Source: Corallococcus soli (GTDB taxonomy: Bacteria > Myxococcota > Myxococcia > Myxococcales > Myxococcaceae). Taken from it: a stretch of 64,000 bases of DNA. A model generated the notes under the pieces. The model saw only the letters and a program-made list of their open reading frames with translations. It was not told where the DNA came from and did no database searches. Position 1 is the first letter of the stretch. Each line of letters opens with the position of its first letter. Location: NCBI RefSeq assembly GCF_014930455.1, contig NZ_JAAIYO010000004.1:310001-374000 (forward strand). The letters are read 5' to 3'. Positions 1-9,561 of the stretch are shown here, piece by piece. The translations under genes and the position numbers were made by a program.

Positions 1-240
1 CTCCCGCGCTGGCTTCCTGGGCGTCTTCGCGCTCACGGTGGCCCGGGGCGCATCGGTCTTCTGGGACTTCTGCGCCAGGGCCTCCGCCTCCGCTGCCGGC
101 TTCGTCGTGCTCACGGTGGCCCGGGGCGCCGCGGAGGACGGGGCCTGCTGGGCGTGGGCACCGGGCGCGAAGCCCAGCGCGGACACGACCCCCGCGGCCA
201 CGAACGGGCGCCACGACCCGGTCCTCCGGGGCGACTTCAC
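1..240 (-). CDS. Secreted protein, N-terminal part only (cut by left edge)
   Basis: The minus strand is open from a GTG at 240 to the window edge, giving 80 codons. The GTG overlaps the stop of the upstream 879-residue gene in a GTGA junction, so this is probably the third gene of that operon. The first 30 residues look like a Sec signal: a basic start (KSPRRTGSWR), a hydrophobic core (VAAGVVSALGF) and a likely signal peptidase I site after AHA. The mature part begins with Gln-, Ala- and Lys-rich low-complexity sequence, and the heptapeptide APRATVS occurs twice (residues 38-44 and 64-70). No domain is visible in this fragment. A periplasmic or outer-membrane role next to the CapC-like genes is inferred from context only. 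Confidence 0.6.
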   Translation of the reverse strand, partial: MKSPRRTGSWRPFVAAGVVSALGFAPGAHAQQAPSSAAPRATVSTTKPAAEAEALAQKSQKTDAPRATVSAKTPRKPARE

Positions 241-2876
241 AGCGCTTCCTCCAACTGCCAGCCGCCCCGGTTCCACTCGCGAGGGGCGGTGTCCTCCGGC
301 GCGTGGCCGAAGACGAAGAAGCGCGCCCACATGGGCTCGTTGCCCAGGGCCTGGATGCGGACGGTGTGCAGGCCCGGCGCGATGTCCTCGCCCAGCGTCA
401 CCGGCACGGTGCGCGCGTACCACTTCACGCCCGGACGGCCCGCCGGCATGGCCGGATCGCGCTCGGAGGCGGGCAGCGCCACCGTGCGCTCGGCGCGGGT
501 GACGTGCGGCACCAGCACGCTGGCGCGGCGCACCGGGTTGCCCCCATCCACGGAGATGGAGAGGCGCGGCCCGGTGGAGGCCTCCGCCACCGGCGTGTAG
601 ACGACGACGTTGAGCGTGACGGCGCCAGGGCCCGTCTTGCGCACCGGCACGCGCAGCCCGCCCGCGCCCACCGGATACACCGACCGCGAGCGCAGGCCAC
701 TGCCCGCCGCGGGCGGCCGGTTGAGCATCGCCGTCAGGCCGGGCGCTGACGAGCGCAGCAGCACCTCATGCTCGCCGGGCGGCAGGGGCGGCAGCAGCTC
801 CCGCGCGCGGGTGGAGCGCACCGTGAAGCGGTGCAGGGGTTCGCCGTCGAGCAGCACCTCCACCTCATTGCCCAGCGCCGTCGCGTCCTTCAGCGACAGG
901 CGCACCTCCGGGCGGGTGGGCGTGCGCGCGTCGAACTGCGCCCGCACCGCGCGGCCCGGCTCCAGGAAGGTGGACAGCGCGCGCACCACGTCCACGCTGT
1001 CCGACGGCGCGGACTCGAGCACCTCCACCACGGAGGGCGTCCCATACGGGCGCACCACCACCGCGTCACCCGAGGGCGCCACGGCTTCGTTCTCCGGGCC
1101 CAGGGGCTCCAGGCGCACCTGGCTGAGCAGCTCCATGCGCGCGCCGCCCTGCATCAGCGCCGTCAGGTTGGCGGGCCGCATGGGGTGCCACGCGCGTTGA
1201 TCCACGGGGGCGTTGCGCCAGCGCACGCCGGTGAGCGCGGCCTCCGTGTACGGCGCCGTGGGCGCGAGCGGCTGTCCACCGGGCAGGAAGCTGTAGAGCT
1301 GCACGATGGTGGAGCGCGGCGCCTGCACGCGCAGCTTGCGCGCACCCGGCGGCAGGAAGAGCCGCGCGCTCGCCACCTGCGACACCCAGGCGGGCAGGTC
1401 CGTCACTTCTCCGGAGCCCGCGGAGCCCGCGGAGCCCGCGTCCGAAGTCACCGCCGCCACGGGCATGCACGGCAGCGCGCCGCCGGGCAGTGACACCAGG
1501 TCCGCGCCCTCGAACGGCGCGGGCTCCGTGGTGGCGTCCAGCGCGGCCTGCCCCAGCGGCCGGCCCTGCGCATCCAGCACGGTGAGGCTCAGGTGCAGCG
1601 GCTCCCGCGACGGCGCGCGGTCCAGCGAGCGCGCGTCGATGCGCACCAGCCGCCCGGCCGCGTCCATCCGCGGGTCCAGCTCCAGCTCCAGTTCCGGGCA
1701 CGCGGGGCCGGTGGCGAACGCCTCCGTGCGGCGCGTGTCCGGCAGGAAGGCGACGCGTCCGTCCGCGGCGGCGCCCGGCGCGGGACGCGGCCCGGCGGGC
1801 ATCAGCCACGACTCGAAGGGCCCCTCCACCGTGTAGCGCAGGTCCTGCTGGCCCTCGTTGCGCACCGTCACGGTGTGCACCCCTGGGGGCAATTCCAGCG
1901 GATGCGACATGGGCGAGCCCGCCACGGGGCCCGGCAATTCGAGCGTGTTGACGACGCCGTCCTGCGACAGCGTCCGCACCGTCACCGGGCCATGCGCCTG
2001 CGGGCGCGCGTCCGTCGCGTCGCTCCACAGCCACAGCACCGGCTTCGCGGGCCCGGTGACGTTGAGGGCCACGGCGCGCCCCGCGCCCAGCCGCTCCTGC
2101 ACGGACTCGGTGGCCTCCACCAGCGGCAGCCGGAACGCGGTGCGGTAGACGGGCTCGATCTGGTAGTCCGTGCCCGCCTCGCCCTCCGCGTTGAGCCGCT
2201 CCCAGTGCTCCTCCGTCAGCCAGCGGCGCGTGTCCTCGGACAGCTTCTCGAAGGGCTCGAAGGTGGCACGGCCGGCGCGGACCTCGGCGCGGGCCTGCGC
2301 CAGCTTCTGCGACGCGAGCAGCGGCAGCGTGCGGTGCGCCCGGACGTACACGCGCGCCAGCAGCGTGCCGCGCGTGCCCGCGGGCCGCAGGTACAGCACG
2401 GAGTGCTCAGGCCGCTCCGGCAGGCGCAGCACGAACTCGCGCTCGTCCGTCACCTGCGCGGTGGCGTTGGTGGTGAAGGCGCTCTCCTCCAGGAAGGTGC
2501 CGTCCTCCTGCGGCTGGCCCTTGCTCTGGCGGGTGCGGGTGAAGATGGAGCGCTCCAGCACGATGCCCGCCGGGGCACGCAGGATGGCCTGGAGGCCGTA
2601 CTGGTACTGCTTCTCCGGCGCGTAGGGCGTGCCGTCGGGCAGCAGCTCGTGCGTGACGATGAGCAGCTCCTCCGCCTCGCGCGGGACGCGCACGCGCATC
2701 TCCTTGCCCGGCTCCAGGCGGTAGAAGATGAGGCGCTCGGCGTTGACGAACTTCGCGTCGCGGCGCGCGGTGGGCGTGTCGGTGTTGCCAAGGACGGCCA
2801 GGCTCGCGCCCCAGATGAGCGCGAGGCCCGCCACCAGGCCCAGGAGCGCCAGGAGCGCGCGGCTGCGGGTCTTCAT
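237..2876 (-). CDS. Membrane-anchored, beta-rich hypothetical protein (879 aa)
   Basis: I do not recognise this family. It has one N-terminal hydrophobic segment (about residues 7-29, LLALLGLVAGLALIWGASLA) and then roughly 850 hydrophilic residues, so it is probably anchored in the inner membrane with a large periplasmic part. The rest is rich in alternating Val/Leu/Arg strands with Pro/Gly turns, suggesting stacked beta domains, with a flexible Ala-Gly-Ser linker near residues 474-482. No catalytic motif was seen. The start ATG overlaps the stop of the CapC-like gene by 4 bp, and its own stop overlaps the next gene, so translation of the three is probably coupled. It may be a periplasmic partner of the CapC-like protein, which is inference from gene order. 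Confidence 0.75.
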   Translation of the reverse strand: MKTRSRALLALLGLVAGLALIWGASLAVLGNTDTPTARRDAKFVNAERLIFYRLEPGKEMRVRVPREAEELLIVTHELLPDGTPYAPEKQYQYGLQAILRAPAGIVLERSIFTRTRQSKGQPQEDGTFLEESAFTTNATAQVTDEREFVLRLPERPEHSVLYLRPAGTRGTLLARVYVRAHRTLPLLASQKLAQARAEVRAGRATFEPFEKLSEDTRRWLTEEHWERLNAEGEAGTDYQIEPVYRTAFRLPLVEATESVQERLGAGRAVALNVTGPAKPVLWLWSDATDARPQAHGPVTVRTLSQDGVVNTLELPGPVAGSPMSHPLELPPGVHTVTVRNEGQQDLRYTVEGPFESWLMPAGPRPAPGAAADGRVAFLPDTRRTEAFATGPACPELELELDPRMDAAGRLVRIDARSLDRAPSREPLHLSLTVLDAQGRPLGQAALDATTEPAPFEGADLVSLPGGALPCMPVAAVTSDAGSAGSAGSGEVTDLPAWVSQVASARLFLPPGARKLRVQAPRSTIVQLYSFLPGGQPLAPTAPYTEAALTGVRWRNAPVDQRAWHPMRPANLTALMQGGARMELLSQVRLEPLGPENEAVAPSGDAVVVRPYGTPSVVEVLESAPSDSVDVVRALSTFLEPGRAVRAQFDARTPTRPEVRLSLKDATALGNEVEVLLDGEPLHRFTVRSTRARELLPPLPPGEHEVLLRSSAPGLTAMLNRPPAAGSGLRSRSVYPVGAGGLRVPVRKTGPGAVTLNVVVYTPVAEASTGPRLSISVDGGNPVRRASVLVPHVTRAERTVALPASERDPAMPAGRPGVKWYARTVPVTLGEDIAPGLHTVRIQALGNEPMWARFFVFGHAPEDTAPREWNRGGWQLEEAL
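1413..1440 (-). repeat. 9-bp tandem repeat coding for an Ala-Gly-Ser linker
   Basis: The unit cggagcccg is repeated about three times in tandem inside the 879-residue gene and encodes AGS repeats on the minus strand. The repeat length is a multiple of three, so changes in copy number would keep the frame. It most likely lies between two folded domains. Confidence 0.6.
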
Positions 2877-5800
2877 CGGCGTGCCTCTTCGCGGGAGACT
2901 TCCCCGGTCAACACCACCGGACGGCGGTGGCGCAGCGCCACGTCCACCGCGCTCGCGAGCCCCGCGTCACCGGCGGTCAGCTCCGCGCGCTGGTGCGGCG
3001 ACGGGTGCTGCTGAAGGAAATAGACGGCGCGCAGCACCTGGCGGCCCTGCCGCGCCTCCACCAGGAGGAAGGGCAGGCCGTGCTCGGCGCTGAAGCCGGA
3101 CTTCACCACCCGGGACACGCTGCCCACGCGCCTGGGCTGGGACAGCGCGCGCAGGTCATGGACATTCTGCTGCGCCAGGTAGCGCTCCGCGCTGGCGGTG
3201 AGCTCCGCGAAGCCCTCCTTCAGCGCGGCGGACACCGGCTGCGAGGGCGCCACCAGCCGGTCCGCCAGCAGCGCGCGCTCCGGCGACTCGCGCGGCTCCT
3301 CGGGCGTCAGGCCGGTGAGGGCCAGCTCCTCGGCCACCAGCCGGGGCCCCACGAAGGCGCCGCGCAGCGGTTCGGACAGCCACAGCGTGGCCAGCTTCGC
3401 CCCGCCGAAGGTGCGCGAGAAGACCTGCTGCGGGCTCGCGTCGTTGAGGCCCGTCAGCTCCGGGGAGCCGTCGTTGTAGCGCACGCGCGACCCCAGCCAG
3501 CCCAGGGGCCCGGACGGCGACAGCAGCCGCTCCAGCTCCGCCGGCCGCTGCGCCGGGGTGAGCACCGGGCTGCCCACGTCCACCAGCACGTCCGCGTTCA
3601 CCGAAGGTCGGCCGGAGAAGCCGCGCACGTGCAGCACCTGGCCCTGGTCCCTTGGCAGCGCGCGGTGCACCGCTTGGTGGAAGGCCTGGAACGCGGTGCG
3701 CAGCGCGCCGAAGGTGGCCGGGTGGGGCCCCTCGCGGTTCGCGGTGGCGAACACCAGCGCGGTGGCGCCCGACTCGTGCCACAGCTCCGCGGCCACCGGC
3801 AGCGTGCCCGCCTCGCGCACCGGCGAAGGCACCTCCAACGCGAGCGGCGCGCCGCCCTGGCGCACCAGCAGCCCCGCGCCCAGCCGGCCCGGCGTCCCTT
3901 CCGCGTCCGTCACCCACCAGCAGTCCTTCGCCTGGGCGCAGTCCGTCACCGGGTGCACCCGCAGGCCCAGCAGCGACGCCATGGCCCCGGCCCAGCGCGC
4001 GCGCAGCTCCACGGGCACGTCCGGGGTGCCCCCGCCCAACAGCGGCGTGGCCACCTGCTGCTCCAGCACCAGCAGCTCCGAATCCGAGGCCTGCGCCGCC
4101 GGCGTGAGCGCCAGCTCCGACGCCACCATCAGGGCACCCAGCGCTTCGCGCTCCGTCACCGGTGAGGCCAGCTCCGGCGACTGCTCCAGCACCAGCGCCG
4201 CGAAGTCCCCGGGCGCCGCGCGCAGCACGCTCAGGCGGGCTTCGCCCCAGGTGTCCCCGGGCTCCGGCGGCGCGGCGGACGTCACCTTCGCGCCGGGCCA
4301 CAGCGCGGCCAGCGCCTGGGGCGCCTGACCGTCCGGCGTGTGCAGCACGACCTGCCCCGGCTTCAGCGACGCATCCACGCGCACCTGCACCCGCTCGCGC
4401 GAGGACAGGGCTTCGTGGGCGTGGCGCAGCGGCGTCTCCGCCTGCGACAGCGCGTCGCCCAGCACCAGCCCCGCGCGGCGTGAATCCACGCCGCTCACGA
4501 TGATGGCCCGGCACCGCACGCGCTCGCACAGCAGCGCGGACACCTCCGCGCTGGGCGCTTCGGTGAGGGGACGCGGCACCTCCAGCACGGGCCCCTTCGC
4601 GCCGGGCACCAGCAGGGACGTGTCCCAGCCCGCCTTGCCCTCGCCGTCCACGCGCTCCACCAGCGCGAAGCGCGCGGGCGAGCCCTCCTGCACTGGCAGC
4701 GCGCGCAGCTCCAGCCCCAGCGCCACCGCCTGCGTGCGCAGCGCGCTCAGCCCCTCCTCGCGGCCCGTCTCCAGCCACGCGTCCACGTCGCTCCACAGCG
4801 CGGAGTACGTGCGCAGGTCGCCGTGCTTCAGCCGCAGCGACACGCCGCCCGCGTCGCTCTCCCGCGCGGTGGCGCGGCCCATGGCCATCAGGCCCAGCGG
4901 CGTGCGCTCCAGGCCCAGCCCGGGCACCCGCTCGCGCGCGGCCTGCGCGGTGAGCGCGGTGGCCGGACGCGGCTCGACGAGCGACAGCCCGAAGCCCGCC
5001 AGGCTGCCGATGAGGAAGCCCGCCAGCGACGTGTGCAGCGTGGCCAGCACCACGCGCGCCACCACCTGCTTCTGGAGGATCTTCACCGCCAGCAGCGTGG
5101 GCACCAGGTAGCCGAAGCCGAACAGGTCCGTCACCTTCAGGCCCGGCACGCGGCCGCCCATGGCCCACCCGATGACCCACTTCACGCCGAAGCCCAGGAG
5201 GAACACGAGCACCGTCTTGCGCGGGCCCTCCAGGTTGAGCGTGCGCAGCCCCGGCACCGACAGCACCGCCTTGGCGGCCAGCACCAGCAGCAGCACCTCC
5301 GCCAGCGTGGCGACGAGCTTCAGCGGCTCCAGCCACGTGAGCGCCAGCAGCGCGGGCACGAGGATGCCGTTGAAGTCCCAGCCGTACTTGAGGTTGAAGC
5401 GCGCGGCGAGGAACGCCGTCGTCAGCAGGATGATGTAGGCCTTGGGGCTGGACAGGAAGTCCTGCGCCACGTCCTCGTACATCAGCTCCAGGCTGGAGAA
5501 GGACAGGTTCGTCCCGGGCAGCAGCACGTAGCGCAGCAGCAGGTACGTGAGCACCACCGGCACGCCCACCTGCCACAGCCCGCGGTGCAGCTTCAGCTTC
5601 CAGAACGCGTTCGCCGTGAGCGGCACCAGCACCAGACCGATGCTGTGCAGGCTCCGGTCCACGATGAAGGACGTGCCCCAGCGGTCATCCATCCACCGGC
5701 CGAAGACGGGCAGCAGCCACGTCTCGCTCACCGCGCGCACCATCACGCTCGCCAGCACGATGGAGAAGAAGCGGTCGCGGCCGAAGAACTCGCTCCAGGC

Positions 5801-6058
5801 CCCCGTGCGGCTCAGGCCGCTGGAGAGCGCCAGCGCCAGCCCGTACGTGAGCAGCGACTCGGCGACCACCGTCGCCCCCGCCTCCGGGTGGATGACGAAC
5901 ACCGAGGCCAGGTAGCCAGGAACCACGAGGCCCACGAAGACCCACCCCAGCGTCTCCGTGAGGAGCGCCAGGATGAGCACGCCGACGAGCACCGCCACGA
6001 GGATGGAGGTGTCGAGCGAGTAGGCCGGAAACAATGTCAGGGTCGAAAAGAGCGCCAT
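2873..6058 (-). CDS. Polytopic membrane protein with two CapC/PgsC-like modules (1061 aa)
   Basis: The N-terminal third (about residues 15-380) is strongly hydrophobic with many membrane segments. Residues 20-125 match the pattern of Bacillus PgsC/CapC, the membrane subunit of poly-gamma-glutamate synthase: a GLVVPGYL motif, then SLLTYG, then GR..F and a late L.P. A second stretch (about 205-370) repeats the pattern and ends in a G.G.LVPTLLA..ILQKQ motif like the C-terminal part of CapC. True CapC is only about 150 residues, so this is a duplicated CapC core fused to about 680 soluble residues of unknown fold. The start is the ATG at 6058. No CapB (Mur-ligase-like) or CapA gene is visible here. 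A role in making or exporting a surface polyglutamate-like polymer is inferred from family resemblance and is not certain. Confidence 0.8.
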   Translation of the reverse strand: MALFSTLTLFPAYSLDTSILVAVLVGVLILALLTETLGWVFVGLVVPGYLASVFVIHPEAGATVVAESLLTYGLALALSSGLSRTGAWSEFFGRDRFFSIVLASVMVRAVSETWLLPVFGRWMDDRWGTSFIVDRSLHSIGLVLVPLTANAFWKLKLHRGLWQVGVPVVLTYLLLRYVLLPGTNLSFSSLELMYEDVAQDFLSSPKAYIILLTTAFLAARFNLKYGWDFNGILVPALLALTWLEPLKLVATLAEVLLLVLAAKAVLSVPGLRTLNLEGPRKTVLVFLLGFGVKWVIGWAMGGRVPGLKVTDLFGFGYLVPTLLAVKILQKQVVARVVLATLHTSLAGFLIGSLAGFGLSLVEPRPATALTAQAARERVPGLGLERTPLGLMAMGRATARESDAGGVSLRLKHGDLRTYSALWSDVDAWLETGREEGLSALRTQAVALGLELRALPVQEGSPARFALVERVDGEGKAGWDTSLLVPGAKGPVLEVPRPLTEAPSAEVSALLCERVRCRAIIVSGVDSRRAGLVLGDALSQAETPLRHAHEALSSRERVQVRVDASLKPGQVVLHTPDGQAPQALAALWPGAKVTSAAPPEPGDTWGEARLSVLRAAPGDFAALVLEQSPELASPVTEREALGALMVASELALTPAAQASDSELLVLEQQVATPLLGGGTPDVPVELRARWAGAMASLLGLRVHPVTDCAQAKDCWWVTDAEGTPGRLGAGLLVRQGGAPLALEVPSPVREAGTLPVAAELWHESGATALVFATANREGPHPATFGALRTAFQAFHQAVHRALPRDQGQVLHVRGFSGRPSVNADVLVDVGSPVLTPAQRPAELERLLSPSGPLGWLGSRVRYNDGSPELTGLNDASPQQVFSRTFGGAKLATLWLSEPLRGAFVGPRLVAEELALTGLTPEEPRESPERALLADRLVAPSQPVSAALKEGFAELTASAERYLAQQNVHDLRALSQPRRVGSVSRVVKSGFSAEHGLPFLLVEARQGRQVLRAVYFLQQHPSPHQRAELTAGDAGLASAVDVALRHRRPVVLTGEVSREEARR

Positions 6059-6299
6059 GGTGGCTGCGCTCGAATCTAGGGAGGCTCATCGCCTCGACCA
6101 GGGTTGCCCTTCTCAGGGTCTGAGAAGCGTCCGCTGCTCAACCCCGGAGCCAACCCCGGAGTCCCGCCGACTGCCCACGGACGGACACTGCGGCGGGTGC
6201 ATTGTCCCCGGGTTCAGGGAAGCGTCCCCCGAAGCCCCCCTGGTTTTCACGCGGAGCCCCGCCGCTGGCACGCGGGGTGCGTGCACGGCGGGAGTCCAC

Positions 6300-7592
6300 T
6301 CAAGGACAGGGGGCGGCGGCGGCCACGGCCTGGCAGCCCAGGCCGGAGCCGGTGAGGCTGCACGGCACCGTGTCCGCCAGCGCCTGGATCACCGCCCGGG
6401 ACGACGCGCCGGTGCCGCGCAGGGTGACGGACTGCTCCAGGTGGAGGAAGCGGTCCGTGGGGGCGGTGGCTTCGGCGAAGCACGCGTCGGCGGCGCCGTT
6501 GTCGATGCGGCCCTGCACGTTGCTGGTGCCGCACAGCGTGCGGTGCTTGCCGGCGTCGTCGGGCGCGTTGCAGGAGAAGGCGCGCTTGGTGCCCACCAGG
6601 TGCGTGTTGAGCGCGTCGCGCAGGCGCACGGAGAGCGACTCGGGGCGCTGCACGCGGGTGCCGTCGCTCACCACGGCGGCCTCGGGGCCGTTGCTGGAAT
6701 CCATGCCGTGCACGCTGACCGCGATGGCGTCCGGGTAGGTGTCGCGCAGCGCGCGGTGGGCGGCGGTGAAGAAGTTGTTGCCGTAGTGGGCGACGTCGGA
6801 GGTGCGCAGGCCCTGGGTGCCGCACACGCTGGTGGTGCCGCTGCACGGGCTGGCGATGTCGACGGCGCAGCGGTTGCTGCCGGTGAGCAGCAGCGCGCGC
6901 GCGCCCAGCGTCACCAGCTGCGTGGCCGTCTGGCGCAGCGTGCCCTCATCGGAGTCCGCGTGCGGCGCCTCCAGCCACAGGTTGCGCGCGGGCGACAGGT
7001 TGACGATGAAGGTGCCGGCGCCCCGGGTCAGCAGCCCCTGCTCGCGCACCACCAACCACGCGGCGCCATCCTCGTTGCGGAAGGAGGACACGCCGAAGCC
7101 CAGCGTCCCCAGGTCCTGCACCACCTGCGGCGTGGGGCCGTCGGTGAGCAGCGCGCGGAAGGTGCCCTCGAACGCGGTGAACTCCGTGCCGCCCGGCTCC
7201 TTGAACCCGCCGCTGTTGGCCGGGGCGATGGACGCACCCTGGAGCCACGTCGTCAGGTTCCCCTGCAGGGCCTCCAGCCCGCCGAGCGGTGCGCACACGC
7301 TCGCGGAGGGAGCAGGCGCGAGGGGCTCCGGCGCCACCGTCGCTTCGGTGGGCACCTGCGCGACAGGGCCTGTCACGCCCGTTGGAAGCTCCACCGGCGC
7401 CTGACTCACGTCCTCGACCGGGGCCGGGGCCTCGGGGGCGGGAGCGGCGGGCGTCTGCATGACGCTGCCGGGGGACTGGGAAGAAGGGGCCTCGGACACG
7501 GCGCCGGTCGTCGGGCCGGCGACGGCGCTGCTACAGGCGGCCGCGAACAGCAGGAGGCAGGGAAGGGACGTGCGCAGGAGGGAACGGGACAT
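6300..7592 (-). CDS. Lipoprotein with a possible zinc amidohydrolase / polyglutamate-hydrolase-like domain
   Basis: I chose the ATG at 7592 (430 aa) over one at 7640 because it opens directly into a lipoprotein signal (SLLRTSLPCLLLFAAACSS). A Pro/Ala/Glu-rich linker of about 80 residues follows, then a roughly 290-residue domain. In it EAPHADSDEGT, ARALLLTGSNRC, DVAHYGNNFF, AVSVHGMD and FLHLEQS are spaced like the metal-binding and core motifs of small zinc amidohydrolases (the DUF867 phage polyglutamate hydrolase family or N-formylglutamate amidohydrolases). Several cysteines (CAVDIASPC, FSCNAP, TLCGT, ADACF) suggest disulfides, which fits an envelope location. The family assignment is by eye and weak; the lipoprotein call is firm. 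It lies 241 bp upstream of the CapC-like gene on the same strand. Confidence 0.6.
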   Translation of the reverse strand: MSRSLLRTSLPCLLLFAAACSSAVAGPTTGAVSEAPSSQSPGSVMQTPAAPAPEAPAPVEDVSQAPVELPTGVTGPVAQVPTEATVAPEPLAPAPSASVCAPLGGLEALQGNLTTWLQGASIAPANSGGFKEPGGTEFTAFEGTFRALLTDGPTPQVVQDLGTLGFGVSSFRNEDGAAWLVVREQGLLTRGAGTFIVNLSPARNLWLEAPHADSDEGTLRQTATQLVTLGARALLLTGSNRCAVDIASPCSGTTSVCGTQGLRTSDVAHYGNNFFTAAHRALRDTYPDAIAVSVHGMDSSNGPEAAVVSDGTRVQRPESLSVRLRDALNTHLVGTKRAFSCNAPDDAGKHRTLCGTSNVQGRIDNGAADACFAEATAPTDRFLHLEQSVTLRGTGASSRAVIQALADTVPCSLTGSGLGCQAVAAAAPCP

Positions 7593-7697
7593 GACCCGTC
7601 CCGAACAGCTCCGCCTGCGCACGCATTCGCGTGCCGTCAATCCCGGATGACAGCCGGGGAAGGCCCTGCATGCCTGTCCGCCCGCGACGCCTGCCTG

Positions 7698-9458
7698 CTA
7701 GGGCAGGGTGCGCAGCAGCCCGTCCGCGTCGGGGGCGCCCCAGCCGGTGGGGATGTCCCAGCCCGGCCCGGCTTCGTACTGCCGGTCGGTGACGCCCACG
7801 GTGATGTCGCGGAAGGTGCCCTGCACCTCGGGCAGCGTGTAGAGCTGCGAGTTGAGCCAGCCCACCTGGGGCCTGGCTGTCTCCGCGCGCGCGCCGTTCA
7901 CCACCGCGATGATGCCCGCGAAGATGGGCGACGAGAACGACGTGCCGGTGTTGGGCACGGTGGCCCCCAGCCACGTGTACCAGAAGCCCGTCTCCGCGTT
8001 GAGCGCGACGTCCACCACCGCGCGCTTCGCGGGCAGGGGCACGATGCCCTTCTGCCATTCGGGCGTGGTGAAGGTGCGGCTGATGCCGGAGCCGGAGTAG
8101 TACCAGGCCGTCTCGCCCATCAGCGTCATGCCGTTCATCCGCAGCTGCGTGCCGCCCACCGCCGTGACGTAGGGGCTGGAGCCCGGCGTGTCCACGCCCG
8201 CGGAGTCGCCGCTCGCCGCCGCGACGGTGATGCCCAGCGCGGCGGCCATCATCCCGGAGGCGCCGTACTGCTCGTGCACGGCGCGGGGCTCGGCGTCCTC
8301 GCGGTGCGCGAAGGACGTGGTGATGACGGACACCTCGCCCCGCGCGATGGCTTCATTGAAGGTGAAGAGCATGGACGTGTTGCGGGCGTCCGGGCCCATG
8401 TAGACGATGACCTCCGACTTGGGCGCCATCGCCGCGGCCCACTCCACGTCGAGCGTCCCCTCGCGGTAGCGCGTGACGGGCGGCTCCATGGTCTGGATGA
8501 CCTTCGGGTCCTCGCGCTCGATGTCGAACATCTTCCAGAAGGCGCGCAGGTCCTTCCACCGGAAGCTCGCGCCAATCACCACGCCCAGCTTCGCGCCCTG
8601 GCCCTGGTGGCCCTGGTTGTAGAGCGTGTCCAGGCCGTACGCGCGCGCCACCTGCTGCGGGGTGAGGCCCCGGTTGATGGGGTCGGGCTTCTCCGTGGAG
8701 GGCTGGCCGAACTCGCCGGGCAGCGTCCCCACGGCGGCCGGCAGGTCCAGCGCGACGATGGCGGACACGCGCTGCTGCACGAACGCGGGCGCCTTGATGC
8801 CTTCGGTGAGGCCGTAGACGTCGTGCGGATCATTCCCGGCCTGCGGCGACTTGCGCTCCAGGATGCGGATCTTCACGCCGAACGCCTTGTTGAACTGGCC
8901 CACGGTCCCCACGAACTGCACCAGCAGCCGGTTGGACGCGACGCGCGGCACCTGGAGCCCCTCGGACTTCATCCAGTCCGTGACAATGGTGATGTCCTTC
9001 TCCAGCGGCGCGTGCTTCGCGTTCCACTCCGCGGGCGTCATGTACTTGCGGAAGCCCGCGCCGCCCGGCTTGTAGATGTCCTGGATGCGCTGCTCCAGCG
9101 CGTCCCTGTCGCGGATGGGGAAGGCCACCAGCCCCCGGATGAGGTCCGTCTCCGGCGCCTCGCCCTTGTCGGTGTAGACGCCCGGCAGCGGCCCCGGCAC
9201 GCCGTCCGTCGTCGGGACGGGGGTCGGGTCCAACACCTCGGCCGCCGGGTCCGGGTCCACCACCTCCGGCGCCGGAGGCGGCGGCGTGGCCGGCGGTGGC
9301 TGCGAGGCCTCCGAGTCGGGAAGGGTGGGCGCGCCCTCCACCGGCGCGGCGCCTGGCGGCCGGGGCCTTCCCACCGACGTGAGCCGGTCCGAGTCCCGAC
9401 ATCCCCCCATCCAGCCCGCCAGCAGAAGAACACCCGCCAGGACGTGTCCGCGCTTCAT
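7698..9458 (-). CDS. Sedolisin (S53) family serine-carboxyl peptidase, lipoprotein
   Basis: The start at 9458 gives MKRGHVLAGV and a lipobox WMGGC with Cys20, preceded by a GGGGG ribosome site; a longer upstream reading has no signal. After a Pro-rich linker (to about residue 95), residues 100-245 look like the kumamolisin activation prodomain (LLVQFVGTVGQFNKAFGVKI). The peptidase domain runs from about 262 to the end. It carries Glu333 and Asp337 (EGTLD), the oxyanion Asp418 (SGDSAGVD) and Ser507 in GTSFSSP, so all catalytic residues are present. The calcium-site and C-terminal motif GPGWDIPTGWG closes the protein. It should be an acid-acting secreted endopeptidase held on a membrane, perhaps for extracellular protein degradation during predation. 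Confidence 0.92.
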   Translation of the reverse strand: MKRGHVLAGVLLLAGWMGGCRDSDRLTSVGRPRPPGAAPVEGAPTLPDSEASQPPPATPPPPAPEVVDPDPAAEVLDPTPVPTTDGVPGPLPGVYTDKGEAPETDLIRGLVAFPIRDRDALEQRIQDIYKPGGAGFRKYMTPAEWNAKHAPLEKDITIVTDWMKSEGLQVPRVASNRLLVQFVGTVGQFNKAFGVKIRILERKSPQAGNDPHDVYGLTEGIKAPAFVQQRVSAIVALDLPAAVGTLPGEFGQPSTEKPDPINRGLTPQQVARAYGLDTLYNQGHQGQGAKLGVVIGASFRWKDLRAFWKMFDIEREDPKVIQTMEPPVTRYREGTLDVEWAAAMAPKSEVIVYMGPDARNTSMLFTFNEAIARGEVSVITTSFAHREDAEPRAVHEQYGASGMMAAALGITVAAASGDSAGVDTPGSSPYVTAVGGTQLRMNGMTLMGETAWYYSGSGISRTFTTPEWQKGIVPLPAKRAVVDVALNAETGFWYTWLGATVPNTGTSFSSPIFAGIIAVVNGARAETARPQVGWLNSQLYTLPEVQGTFRDITVGVTDRQYEAGPGWDIPTGWGAPDADGLLRTLP

Positions 9459-9561
9459 TGTTCCCCCTGCCAGCGGTGACCCTCGGGTCCGCCGCACCCC
9501 AGCCGTCCTCCTCCCTGGAGGACGTCGCCCATTGTGCGCATTGAAGGTGGGAGTGATTGCC

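Noticed and set aside
3156-5576. An 806-codon frame overlapping the CapC-like gene on the same strand
   Set aside because: Gly/Ala/Arg-rich out-of-frame product without membrane segments; the CapC-like reading explains the region.
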